Shown piece after piece: positions 1-7,539 of a stretch of 9,876 nucleotides of DNA (position 1 is its first letter; every line of letters starts with the position of its first letter). The stretch is from CAYTED01 sp964404075 (GTDB taxonomy: Bacteria > Patescibacteriota > Minisyncoccia > Moranbacterales > UBA1568), in contig CAYOIM010000034.1 in NCBI GenBank assembly GCA_964404075.1, positions 1 to 9,876 on the forward strand, given 5' to 3'. A model generated the notes under the pieces. That model was given only the letters and a program-made list of their open reading frames with translations. It had not been told where the DNA came from and did no database searches. Both the position numbers and the translations under genes were made by a program.

Positions 1-2261
1 TCCGCCTTCAGCCGATCGGCAAATCTCTGCAATCGCTTCCCGATGACGCCTTTCAAATGCTCATCCGCGAGCGGCTTGAAAAATATGATGGATCCGAATC
101 GATTGAGAAATTCCGGACGGAATATGCCGGCAGTGATGACCGCATCGAGCACTCGTTTCCGAAGGTCGGTCAGGGATGTTTCCGTAATGATCGCATCCCG
201 GATGAGATTCGCGCCGGCATTCGAAGTCGCGATGACGACCATATTGCGGAGATTCACCTTCTGACCGAAGGCATCCGTGAGGTATCCTTCATCGAGTACC
301 TGGAGAAAAAGATCAAGCGCGCGCGGAGAGGATTTCTCGATCTCATCGAGAAGGAGGATACTGTACGGATATTCGCGCGCGAGATCGGCGAGGCGCCCGG
401 TCTCGCCCGTTTCCCTCGAGCCGATGAGCCGCATCACCGCATCCGCACCCTGATACTCGCTCATATCGAGACGGATCATCCGCTCCTCATCATCGAAGAC
501 CGCTTCCGCGAGCGCCTTCGCCGTCTCGGTTTTCCCGACACCCGTCGGTCCGAGAAAGAGAAAGCTCCCCATCGGCTTCTTGTCCTCGCCGAGTCCGGAT
601 CGATACCGACGGAATGCCTCCGCCACCTGTTTCACCGCTTCCTCCTGGCCGAGGACTCTCCTCGAGAGAATCGCTTCCAATTGAAGCAACTTTCCCCGTT
701 CCTCCGCTCCGATCTCCCCGATCGGCATGCCCGTTTTCATCGAAACGAATTTCTCCACATCCTCCGCGAAGATGAAACGATTCAATGAATGCTCTTTCCA
801 ATACAAGATGACTCCCTCGGCCAGATCGATCGCCCGTTCCGGAAACGCCTTCTGCCACTCGTACCGTTTGGAGAGTTCCACAATCTTCCGGTATGCCGCG
901 AAAGTAAAGAGGATCCGCCTCTGCTCGACTGCCTCGAACTTCGCGATGAGTGCACGATAGGTCTCCTCTTCGGTCGGCTCATGGATGATGATCGGTTCGA
1001 AATATTTCAGAAGTTCGGCATGCTCGGACACGAAATGCTGATACGCGCTCTGATGCATCGTCCCGATGACCTGGAACGACGGATACTGGAGCATAGCGGA
1101 GAAAACCGCTCCGAGCGAGGGTCGGTCATCTTTTTTCTCGAAATACTGATCGAAATTTTCGATAGCAAGGATGATATTGCCCGCAAGCGCCGCTTCGAAA
1201 CACAACGCCCGCACCGCCGCCTCGCCATCTTCACCCCGTGCCGCCGTATCCGACAATACACGCCCAAGATCGAAGAGGAGAATACGGCATCCGAAGAGCT
1301 TTGAGCCCGCGCGATTTTCCCGGATGTGTCGCGCGAGACTGTGGATGAGAGTACGCTTCCCGACGCCCGGCTCCGCGATGAACAATGCATTGGCCTGAGT
1401 CGGTCGCTCAAGGACAAGTGCCGCGAGTTCCCGCTCTTCCTCCCGTCCGAAGAAATGCACATCCCGATATTCCGTCGGATCACTCTCGGCAAGATCGATC
1501 GAATACGCATCGAGGTGCGGCGTATACGCGTATGTCCAAAAGAGACCGATCGGTCTTGTCTTCATGAGATTCTCACGGGTGAACAGCCTTCCCTTTCGGA
1601 GGCGTCGCTGATACCGTTCCCGCTCGAGCGCACACGCCTCCTCGAAATGCTTCGTATGAAGCCCTCTCTCAAACAAGAACGCTTCCCATGCGGATTGGCT
1701 TTTCACGACCTCTTTCGGGATTTCCTTCAGGGTCAATCCCACCCGTGCCAATGCGCGTGGAAACCATTTGCGTTTCCGGCGCAGAGGGATTTCTTCAAAA
1801 GCGATTTCCTCCTGTTCCCCCTCCGCATACCCAAGAGCCGAAAAAAGCATGCCGATGGCGAAGATACCGCCCACAATAGCCGCAAAGAGAAACAGTCCGT
1901 CCAGGAAGAGAAAAAAGCTCACAAACAAAAGAAATGGGAGCACGATCCACACCAGGAGCACGACGATTCCGGTAAAAAATACCAGAAAGAACAGCGTGAT
2001 GCCGAACGCGATGACGAAGAGACGGGCGATGGATCCGATCATGCGGGAGATGATATTGGAAACCACCGCATTGACCCGGAGAATCGGATGAAATCCCACC
2101 CACTGGCGGAAAGTGACATCCCGATGCCACGGAGAAAACAGCGTCCGAAAGAGTCCGAAGATATTCCACTTCCACTCGACAAAGAAGACGCTGTTCGACC
2201 AAGCGCGGAACAGCCCACGCAGACCGGACCCATAATGCCACGAAACGAGATTTGTTTTCAT
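1..2261 (-). CDS. Membrane-anchored Clp-like double AAA+ ATPase with degenerate first AAA+ module (3' end off left edge)
   Basis: An open frame of 753 codons runs from ATG 2261 off the left edge. The visible protein is Clp/Hsp100-like but has no Clp N-domain. Residues 1-75 are basic and aromatic; a hydrophobic block at about 78-143 forms roughly three membrane helices; a linker (145-265) leads to AAA+ module D1 (about 270-490) and D2 (about 525 onward). D2 is canonical: Walker A GPTGVGKT (571-578), Walker B ILLLDEIEK (635-643), sensor-1 region ATSN (678-681) and FRPEFLNR (714-721). D1 is eroded: Walker A is AEPGVGKR, Walker B is IILAIEN, and the usual ERRF arginine-finger site reads LLKYF. 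No ClpB/ClpC middle domain is seen. The ATG has no close Shine-Dalgarno; a purine-rich GGAGGGGAGG lies about 21 bases upstream, probably too far. Family Clp proteins unfold substrates for ClpP or disaggregate them; here a membrane-tethered role is inferred. The C-terminal domain is not visible. Family certain, function uncertain. Confidence 0.9.
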   Translation of the reverse strand, partial: MKTNLVSWHYGSGLRGLFRAWSNSVFFVEWKWNIFGLFRTLFSPWHRDVTFRQWVGFHPILRVNAVVSNIISRMIGSIARLFVIAFGITLFFLVFFTGIVVLLVWIVLPFLLFVSFFLFLDGLFLFAAIVGGIFAIGMLFSALGYAEGEQEEIAFEEIPLRRKRKWFPRALARVGLTLKEIPKEVVKSQSAWEAFLFERGLHTKHFEEACALERERYQRRLRKGRLFTRENLMKTRPIGLFWTYAYTPHLDAYSIDLAESDPTEYRDVHFFGREEERELAALVLERPTQANALFIAEPGVGKRTLIHSLARHIRENRAGSKLFGCRILLFDLGRVLSDTAARGEDGEAAVRALCFEAALAGNIILAIENFDQYFEKKDDRPSLGAVFSAMLQYPSFQVIGTMHQSAYQHFVSEHAELLKYFEPIIIHEPTEEETYRALIAKFEAVEQRRILFTFAAYRKIVELSKRYEWQKAFPERAIDLAEGVILYWKEHSLNRFIFAEDVEKFVSMKTGMPIGEIGAEERGKLLQLEAILSRRVLGQEEAVKQVAEAFRRYRSGLGEDKKPMGSFLFLGPTGVGKTETAKALAEAVFDDEERMIRLDMSEYQGADAVMRLIGSRETGETGRLADLAREYPYSILLLDEIEKSSPRALDLFLQVLDEGYLTDAFGQKVNLRNMVVIATSNAGANLIRDAIITETSLTDLRKRVLDAVITAGIFRPEFLNRFGSIIFFKPLADEHLKGVIGKRLQRFADRLKA

Positions 2262-2296
2262 TCTTGTGTATTGTCCGCTTGTCTTTCCTCCCCTCC

Positions 2297-2325
2297 ATTG
2301 TACCCTACCGGCGCATCCAGAACAA
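2297..2325 (-). promoter_or_regulatory. Candidate promoter for the Clp-like gene
   Basis: Read on the minus strand, TTGTTC (2325-2320) and TACAAT (2302-2297) are separated by 17 bases. The -10 box matches TATAAT at five of six positions; the -35 box matches only at TTG. Transcription would start near 2290 and give a leader of about 30 bases before ATG 2261. Found by eye in a 145-base divergent gap. Confidence 0.45.
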
Positions 2326-2370
2326 ATGGATCATACCCCTTTCCAGCATCGTACAAAAAAAGTGCGGGGG

Positions 2371-2399
2371 TGGAAAAAAAAGCGAAAAACAGCTACCAT
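2371..2399 (+). promoter_or_regulatory. Candidate leaderless promoter for the GT-C membrane gene
   Basis: TGGAAA (2371-2376, four of six matches to TTGACA) and TACCAT (2394-2399, four of six to TATAAT) are 17 bases apart. Only seven bases lie between TACCAT and ATG 2407, so transcription would begin at or next to the start codon. No ribosome binding site precedes that ATG, which agrees with a leaderless mRNA. This also argues for the 2407 start over an in-frame ATG at 2266, which would add 47 basic, low-complexity residues and overlap the divergent promoter. Confidence 0.4.
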
Positions 2400-2406
2400 A
2401 CTCTCC

Positions 2407-4158
2407 ATGAAGACATTCCTCTCTTTCATGGTCAGAAACCCTTTTCTCGTATTCGGGAACGGAATGGTTGTCTTTGCCCTGCTTCTCCTCTTCCTCGCGA
2501 TGGGAGCGGTTTTTCGCCCCGTCTTGATCCAGCCGCTCATCATCATCTTCTCCGTCGGAAGCGTCTTCGCCCTCTTCTCTCTCTGGAAAACACTCCTCCA
2601 GACTGAGAAAATCGGATTAACCGTCATTCTCATCTTCACTGTTTGCGGCATTTATTTTTCACATACCGAACCCAGCGTTTTCACGGGACGCGATCAGGGA
2701 TCCATCGGGATAGCGGCGATCGAACTCGCGAACAACCACCACCTCGCATTTTCACTCCCCCTCGCACACGATTTCTTCACCATCTACGGGGAGGGTACCG
2801 CGCTCAACTTCCCCGGATTCTTCTATACGAAGGACGGTGACCTCATCACCCAATTCCCCCTCGGCTATACCGCTTACCTCGCCTCATTTTTTCAAACCTT
2901 CGGAATTATCGGCTTCGAAATCGGAAACGGTCTCCTCCTCTTCGCATCACTCCTCACCATCTTCTTCCTCCTCCGGACATTCGCTCCGAAAGTGACCTGG
3001 CACGGACTCATTCTTTTTTCCGGCAGTCTCATTCCCCTCTTCCTCTTTCACCTCACGCTCACAGAAAATTTCGCGGTCTTTCTTTTTCTCTTTCTCTCCC
3101 TCCGCCTCATGTCGTTTTTCCAGCAGCCGACGAAGGCGAATTATTTCGGCATGCTTCTTCCCGCTCTCTTCTTCCCCTTTGTTCGCATCGAGGGATTCCT
3201 CTTCCTCGGCATCACCATATGCGCCATCATCCTCGTCAAAAAAACAAGACGATTCGCTCTGGCCGATCTCCCTACACGGTGCATACTCCCATCCGCTCTC
3301 TTCGCCCTCGTACTCCTCGCGAACATTCTCACGAACCAGCCATTCTACCGCGTCATCAGCAAGGCATTCCTCAGGTTATTTGAGGAAAATTCGGGAAGAG
3401 AAAGCATGCTTCCTCTTCTCACCCTCCCATCCATCCTCTCTCTCTACGGCCTCCTCGCGGTGTTCATCGCCGGCCTCATCGGAGCTTCCATTCTCCTCCG
3501 TTCGAAGCGATGGCTCCTCCTCGTGCCACTTCTCATCGCTCTTCCAACCCTGATCTACCTCATCTCTCCGACAGTTACCCTCGATCACCCATGGATGCTG
3601 AGGCGTTTTCTCTTCTCCGTTTTCCCGGCACTCCTCCTCTCGTTCCTGTTCGCCCTCCACTTCCTCATGGAGGAAAAAAAAATTCACGGGATCGCGGCAT
3701 CCTTCCTCCTGGTATTCCTCATCATCGGACAAATACCGACCTTCTTCGCTTTCCTCACTCCGAAAAGCGTGCTTCCCCTCCTCTCCCAGACCGCATCCTT
3801 CGCCAGTCATTTCTCTTCAACCGACCGCATCCTCATCGATCGCGAAGTAACCGGCGATGGCTTCACTATGATAAGCGGTCCGCTCGCGAGTCTCTTTCAT
3901 ATCAATGCGGCTTATTTCTTCAATACGACCGACATGTCGAAGCTCCCCTTTCCTGATGGCGAGACGACCTACCTCCTCATACCGGAAACCAAATTCACTT
4001 TTTATCGTGAAAATCTTCCTCTCTTCCATCTCACGCTCCGGCAAACCATGGACTTCGCATCCTATTCGAGAGAAACGCTCCCGCTCTCCTTGCTACAATT
4101 TCCCCGCATCATGAATGAACAGCAAAGGGTCATCCTCCTCACGGTCACCCCACGATAA
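2407..4158 (+). CDS. Polytopic membrane protein, probable GT-C family glycosyltransferase (PMT/ArnT-like)
   Basis: The 583-residue protein begins MKTFLSFMVR and has about twelve hydrophobic segments (roughly 11-33, 37-60, 70-86, 167-190, 198-215, 219-238, 246-275, 291-308, 337-364, 368-386, 397-420, 428-450), then a more polar tail (about 451-583). After the early helices comes a large loop with GRDQG (94-98), in the position where GT-C enzymes carry their acidic catalytic loop. A TENFAVFLFLF segment (219-229) and basic interhelical loops also fit the GT-C plan, and the length is close to ArnT. Such enzymes move a sugar from a polyprenyl-phosphate donor to a lipid or protein on the outer face of the membrane; donor and acceptor here are unknown. 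Stop TAA. The next gene starts 20 bases on, so the three plus-strand genes probably form an operon. The fold call rests on topology and loop placement, not on a diagnostic signature; an O-antigen ligase-like or unknown polytopic protein is possible. Confidence 0.7.
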   Translation: MKTFLSFMVRNPFLVFGNGMVVFALLLLFLAMGAVFRPVLIQPLIIIFSVGSVFALFSLWKTLLQTEKIGLTVILIFTVCGIYFSHTEPSVFTGRDQGSIGIAAIELANNHHLAFSLPLAHDFFTIYGEGTALNFPGFFYTKDGDLITQFPLGYTAYLASFFQTFGIIGFEIGNGLLLFASLLTIFFLLRTFAPKVTWHGLILFSGSLIPLFLFHLTLTENFAVFLFLFLSLRLMSFFQQPTKANYFGMLLPALFFPFVRIEGFLFLGITICAIILVKKTRRFALADLPTRCILPSALFALVLLANILTNQPFYRVISKAFLRLFEENSGRESMLPLLTLPSILSLYGLLAVFIAGLIGASILLRSKRWLLLVPLLIALPTLIYLISPTVTLDHPWMLRRFLFSVFPALLLSFLFALHFLMEEKKIHGIAASFLLVFLIIGQIPTFFAFLTPKSVLPLLSQTASFASHFSSTDRILIDREVTGDGFTMISGPLASLFHINAAYFFNTTDMSKLPFPDGETTYLLIPETKFTFYRENLPLFHLTLRQTMDFASYSRETLPLSLLQFPRIMNEQQRVILLTVTPR

Positions 4159-4178
4159 CGGAATTATCCGAACAGCCT

Positions 4179-5366
4179 ATGTCATCCCCGCATCCGGCAT
4201 TTCTCGAGACTCTCCCCATCCCTCCCGAACGAAAGCGTCTCTACGCTTTCCTCCGGGGGCTCCTGTTCATATCGTTCTTCACGATCATGGGCATGCTCGG
4301 ATACTCCTTCCTCTTTCCCTCCCAGGGTTTCACCATCGACTTCCACAATCCCGACGCCGCGAAAAATACCCTGCTTGATCCGAGGGATATGTCGGGATCG
4401 CCGCTCCGAGAAGGATCCGTGAAAAAAAATTCCGTACTCATCGTAAATGGCGGTGCACTCGGCACATTTTCCGATGCTGACATCTCCGTACGGCTCAGAA
4501 AACATTCCATGCTCCCGGAAAACATCAGCCTCTCCATCCAGAAAGGATACCGAGCAATGTTCCTTCCCGAAGGCGCGCCGGCGGAATTCCCCGCATGGAA
4601 TCACCGATCAGGCGATCAGATATTCCGCGTCGACGGCGACATCTACCAGCTCTCCGAAGGAACGCTCTATCGATTCTCGAGCGAGGTTGCGGCTCTCAGT
4701 CGAACCGAACCAGACGCCATCATTGACGCGACGAGCGAAATCCTCTCCCGCTATCCGATCGCCGACGAATGGATCGGCTTCCGCCCCGGCACGCTCCTCT
4801 CCTTCGCGGACGGAGTCTTCGTCGTCTACAGCGAGACCGAGATCCGACCGATCGGAAGCGCCGAAATTTTCCAAGCGATCGGTTATGATTGGAATGATGT
4901 CATTTCTGCCAGCGAAGAAGAAATCGGCTCCTACAAACGCGGAAAAATGATCCTTCCGGGGACACTCCATGCTCCCGGAACGCTCTTTTATACCATTGAA
5001 ACCGGGGCGTATTTTACGATCGATGAGAAGCATCACCGCCGCCCTATCACTGATCCCTCGCTCCTCTCCTTCTCCCTCCGGCATGCCCATGCGATACCCG
5101 TTTCCGAAAAAAGCAGAGAACTCGCCGCCCGTTGCGAACTCAAAGCTCGTGCGCTCTTCCCTCGCGAATATGCTTGCGAATCCCTTCTCCAAGACATATC
5201 CGACGACCTCGCGGGCAATGACTACCAATTCACCTTCACGCCGTCGTCCGATATCGATATGGAATCAATCGCCCTGACGCTTGACCGCTCCCCGGAAAAA
5301 GGAAATCTCCGGAGCGCGATCAGCCAGCTGAAAACACGCATTCTCAACCGCTATTCCCCACGCTGA
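4179..5366 (+). CDS. Single-pass membrane protein with an extracytoplasmic repeat domain
   Basis: The 395-residue protein has a short basic N-terminus ending ERKR (17-20), one membrane helix at about 24-47, and a long polar part (48-395) that should face outward. Residues about 146-300 hold two or three copies of a pattern: FRVDGDIYQLSEGTLYRF (149-166), then GTLLSFADGVFVVYSETEIRPIG (beginning 204) followed by EIFQAIGYDW (229-238), then GTLFYTIETGAYF (267-279) with HRRPI (286-290). From memory, 'GTL..VY.I..KRPI...F...GY' repeats occur in exported proteins of Patescibacteria; they look like short beta-hairpin units of unknown function. The C-terminal 90 residues are charged, with cysteines at 319 and 333. 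There is no Shine-Dalgarno before ATG 4179; the gene follows the GT-C gene by 20 bases. Stop TGA 5364-5366 is in frame with the next gene. No function can be assigned. Confidence 0.8.
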   Translation: MSSPHPAFLETLPIPPERKRLYAFLRGLLFISFFTIMGMLGYSFLFPSQGFTIDFHNPDAAKNTLLDPRDMSGSPLREGSVKKNSVLIVNGGALGTFSDADISVRLRKHSMLPENISLSIQKGYRAMFLPEGAPAEFPAWNHRSGDQIFRVDGDIYQLSEGTLYRFSSEVAALSRTEPDAIIDATSEILSRYPIADEWIGFRPGTLLSFADGVFVVYSETEIRPIGSAEIFQAIGYDWNDVISASEEEIGSYKRGKMILPGTLHAPGTLFYTIETGAYFTIDEKHHRRPITDPSLLSFSLRHAHAIPVSEKSRELAARCELKARALFPREYACESLLQDISDDLAGNDYQFTFTPSSDIDMESIALTLDRSPEKGNLRSAISQLKTRILNRYSPR

Positions 5367-5381
5367 CACAACCGAAAAAAT

Positions 5382-5783
5382 ATGATAGACGGACTCCGAA
5401 AAAAATTGGTTGAAGAAGGATACGGGCACATTCTCTATGCCCTCCTCGTCGAAACGGTCATGCTCATGCTCATCGCTTTCGCAGGGCTCTTCACGCTGGA
5501 AATGATTCTCCCGGGCATCATCTCCGGCCGCTTCGTTCTCGGCGGACTCTTCATCATCGCTTCGCTGTTCATCTTCTTCGCCGCCTTTCTCGGGAGACAA
5601 CTTGACATCTCATTTTCCGCAATGCATGCCCGAATGCTCCGCGCACTCCTCATCATCGGGATTTTGTGGACATTCAGCATCCTCACTCTCTCCCTCCTCT
5701 CCTTCCCGATCTGGAGTATCCCGATCTTTCTTCTCTCCTTCGGAGCCATAGTCTATCTCACCTTCAAAGAATTCAAAAAATAG
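5382..5783 (+). CDS. Small four-helix integral membrane protein, unknown function
   Basis: The 133-residue protein is not recognised. A basic start (MIDGLRKKLVEEGYG) is followed by four hydrophobic segments at about 18-43, 50-70, 86-107 and 109-127, and a lysine-rich tail (EFKK). The loop at 71-85 (GRQLDISFSAMHARM) is the only polar stretch of note and would face the same side as both termini. It ends with TAG and sits 15 bases after the preceding stop in the same reading frame, with no Shine-Dalgarno, so it is probably translated from the same transcript. Size and position suggest an accessory subunit for the upstream membrane proteins, but that is inference from location only. Confidence 0.75.
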   Translation: MIDGLRKKLVEEGYGHILYALLVETVMLMLIAFAGLFTLEMILPGIISGRFVLGGLFIIASLFIFFAAFLGRQLDISFSAMHARMLRALLIIGILWTFSILTLSLLSFPIWSIPIFLLSFGAIVYLTFKEFKK

Positions 5784-5862
5784 CGGTCGTTCTACCATTT
5801 GGATAGCATTTCATTTCAACGGTCGCTCCGCTATTGGGGCGGTGCGTCCGCTGAAATGAAAT
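5784..5862. repeat. Structured intergenic repeat: small plus long hairpin, likely bidirectional terminator (copy 1)
   Basis: This fills most of the 94-base gap between convergent genes. A small hairpin (CTACC-ATTT-GGaTAG, 5792-5806) follows the motif CGGTCGTT at 5785. Then comes a long hairpin: the arms ATTTCATTTCA (5808-5818) and TGAAATGAAAT (5852-5862) pair perfectly over 11 bases, and inside them 5820-5831 pairs with 5839-5850 with T-T mismatches at 5823/5847 and 5827/5843, closing on a seven-base loop TATTGGG (5832-5838). There is no clean T-tract after it on the plus strand. The inner hairpin recurs at 8781-8813 with the same loop length and layout. Ending both converging transcripts is the obvious role, but the recurrence suggests a dispersed element. 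Confidence 0.7.
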
Positions 5863-5877
5863 ACCTACAATGATTTT

Positions 5878-6999
5878 TTATTCACTTTTCAAAACTTCGA
5901 GTGTCTCCCGCGCACATTTCTCCCACGAGAATTTTTTCACTTGTTCCAATCCGCGAGCGATCATGCTCACACGAAGAGTTTCGTCAGAGAGTACTGCCTC
6001 AATTTTTCGAGCCAACTCTTCCGAGTCATTCGCATCGAAATACTGCGCCGCATCCCCACCCACCTCACGGAGACTCGAATTATCTGCCGTGATGACGGGG
6101 ACACAGGAGGCGAGCGCCTCAAGCACCGGTATGCCGAATCCCTCATAGAGAGACGGGAAGACATATACCGAGGCACCTCGCATGAGATGCCCGAGGTCCC
6201 CGAATGCGATCTGCCCCGGCATGATGATGTCATCCCGAAACGGACTTCCCTCCGCTTTCGCGTGCACGCCCTCGGAGAGCCAGGCGTCCCCACCCGCGAG
6301 GACGAGTTTCAGATTTTCCATGCCACCCCGCTTCTTCAATACCCCGAAAGCATCGATGAGTACTTCCAAATTTTTCCTCGGCTGTATCGCTCCCGTATAG
6401 AGAATATACTCGCCATCGATACCGAGAAATTGCCTCACTCGATCCTCTTCGTTCACATCCCGACCCGCGGAGAAAATTTCCCCATCAAATCCATGATGCA
6501 CGACCGTGATGGAGGATTCTTTCACGGATGGATACCACTTGAGAATATCCCGCTTCGTCGATTCCGATACCGCGATGAGGTGATCGGCATTTTGTATCGC
6601 GAAATCCCCGAGGAGATTGAGCTCGAAGACATCTCGCCTCGGAAAATACTGCGGGAAATACTTATACGCGAGGTCATGCACGGTCACCACCGTCCGCATA
6701 CCCCCCCTCCGTATGAAGGGGAGATTATGCATCGGCATCCACAGGACATCCGGCGTATAGAAAAAGAGCTCCCAGGCGAACCTCGTCTGCGTCCACAGGA
6801 ACGGGAAATCCATCGCCTTGATACTGTAATTTTTACAAAGAGGCGGCTCGAGTTCGGGATTGAATGTCGTCCGATGATAGAGGGAAAAGGTATCGTCCGG
6901 CGCGAGCGACCCGAAACGCCTGAGCATGTGCAGAATATACACCCGCGTCCCATCGATCCGTTCCGCATCCAGATCCGCCGCCTGTACCGCTATGTTCAT
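5878..6999 (-). CDS. GT4-family glycosyltransferase
   Basis: The 373-residue protein is a soluble GT-B fold transferase of family GT4, the retaining enzymes that take nucleotide-sugar donors at the cytoplasmic membrane face. The N-domain opens MNIAVQAADL and carries VTVHDLAYKYFP (106-117), a segment typical of GT4 mannosyltransferase-like proteins. ADHLIAVSESTKRDI (138-152) marks the end of the acceptor domain. The C-domain has LYTGAIQPRKNLEVLIDAF (200-218) and the EX7E motif in PSLYEGFGIPVLEALA (E286 and E294), the usual donor-site glutamates. Length is normal and no key residue is missing. The start at 6999 leaves 54 bases to the divergent gene at 7054; there is no convincing Shine-Dalgarno. 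It ends TAA and converges on the membrane-protein operon. Sugar and acceptor cannot be read from sequence; surface glycan synthesis is inferred from the neighbouring GT-C-like gene. Confidence 0.93.
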   Translation of the reverse strand: MNIAVQAADLDAERIDGTRVYILHMLRRFGSLAPDDTFSLYHRTTFNPELEPPLCKNYSIKAMDFPFLWTQTRFAWELFFYTPDVLWMPMHNLPFIRRGGMRTVVTVHDLAYKYFPQYFPRRDVFELNLLGDFAIQNADHLIAVSESTKRDILKWYPSVKESSITVVHHGFDGEIFSAGRDVNEEDRVRQFLGIDGEYILYTGAIQPRKNLEVLIDAFGVLKKRGGMENLKLVLAGGDAWLSEGVHAKAEGSPFRDDIIMPGQIAFGDLGHLMRGASVYVFPSLYEGFGIPVLEALASCVPVITADNSSLREVGGDAAQYFDANDSEELARKIEAVLSDETLRVSMIARGLEQVKKFSWEKCARETLEVLKSE

Positions 7000-7010
7000 A
7001 TCGCTCGCCG

Positions 7011-7047
7011 TGTTATATACTCCCTTCTGACTCCCCTATGGTACGAT
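7011..7047. promoter_or_regulatory. Divergent promoter region with shared -10 box
   Basis: The 54-base gap between divergent genes carries TATATA at 7014-7019. On the plus strand it is preceded by TG plus one base (TGtTATATA, 7011-7019), an extended -10. On the minus strand the same bases read AGTATATAAC, also a fair -10, 14 bases before ATG 6999. A second plus-strand candidate, TGgTACGAT (7039-7047), is also an extended -10 and ends six bases before ATG 7054, which would make that mRNA leaderless. No good -35 boxes were seen. Confidence 0.4.
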
Positions 7048-7053
7048 GACTCG

Positions 7054-7476
7054 ATGAAGAACACAAGCATGGATTTCACGACTCCACATTTCGATATCGG
7101 CATGGTTTTCGGTGTTTTCGACGGGTTCCATGACGGACACCGGCACTTCCTCAATGGATCCATGAAGCGTTGCGAACAACTGATCGTCGTCGTCACACTC
7201 GATGAAGTCGTTGTCATGCTCAAAAACCATCCCCCGAAATATTCCTACGAGGAACGCGCGAAGGCGATAACAGACTTCAATCCCGACCTCATCATCGTGC
7301 CAAGCGACTCCACGCTCGGCGGATGGAGCATCCTCGATCGCCATCATCCCGATATGATCTTCCTCGGCTATGACCAGGGCGCCATCGCAAGCGAGATGAG
7401 GCGTCTCGGCAGACTATTCATCCGCATCGATTCCCACCATCCGGATACCCTCCACTCCAGCATGCTCAACAACTAA
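7054..7476 (+). CDS. RibL-like FMN adenylyltransferase (FAD synthase), cytidylyltransferase fold
   Basis: The 140-residue protein is a nucleotidyltransferase of the TagD/RibL class. MVFGVFDGFHDGHRHFL (17-33) holds the HxGH nucleotide-binding motif as HDGH (26-29). KNHPPKYSYEERAKAI (57-72) is the usual basic-plus-YEER segment, and FLGYDQ (103-108) is the form I associate with archaeal RibL and its relatives. A weak SSxxR-like end (HSSML, 134-138) lacks the final arginine. The family joins an NMP to a phosphorylated substrate: RibL makes FAD from FMN and ATP, TagD makes CDP-glycerol. FAD synthase is preferred because the window also holds a riboflavin kinase with no FAD-synthase domain, plus riboflavin and lumazine synthases. 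ATG 7054 was chosen because TACGAT sits six bases before it; ATG 7069 is an in-frame alternative. Antisense-frame codons extend the open frame upstream, but that part is the shadow of the GT4 gene. Confidence 0.8.
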   Translation: MKNTSMDFTTPHFDIGMVFGVFDGFHDGHRHFLNGSMKRCEQLIVVVTLDEVVVMLKNHPPKYSYEERAKAITDFNPDLIIVPSDSTLGGWSILDRHHPDMIFLGYDQGAIASEMRRLGRLFIRIDSHHPDTLHSSMLNN

Positions 7477-7539
7477 GTTCTTTTGCAATTTTTTAGCATA
7501 TAAAAACGGCCGTATTTAAAGAATATTTTTTCATAAAAC

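Noticed and set aside
57..2606. Long plus-strand open frames (57-788, 789-1304, 1326-2606)
   Set aside because: They lie antisense to the Clp-like gene, whose minus-strand translation has clear AAA+ motifs. The plus-strand peptides are rich in R, H and P with no recognisable motif, as expected for shadows of a GC-rich coding strand.
5941..7053. Open frame continuing upstream of the RibL-like gene to 5941
   Set aside because: This part is antisense to the GT4 gene and protein-like sequence begins only at about 7054. The nucleotidyltransferase motif is near residue 17 from that ATG, as usual for the family.
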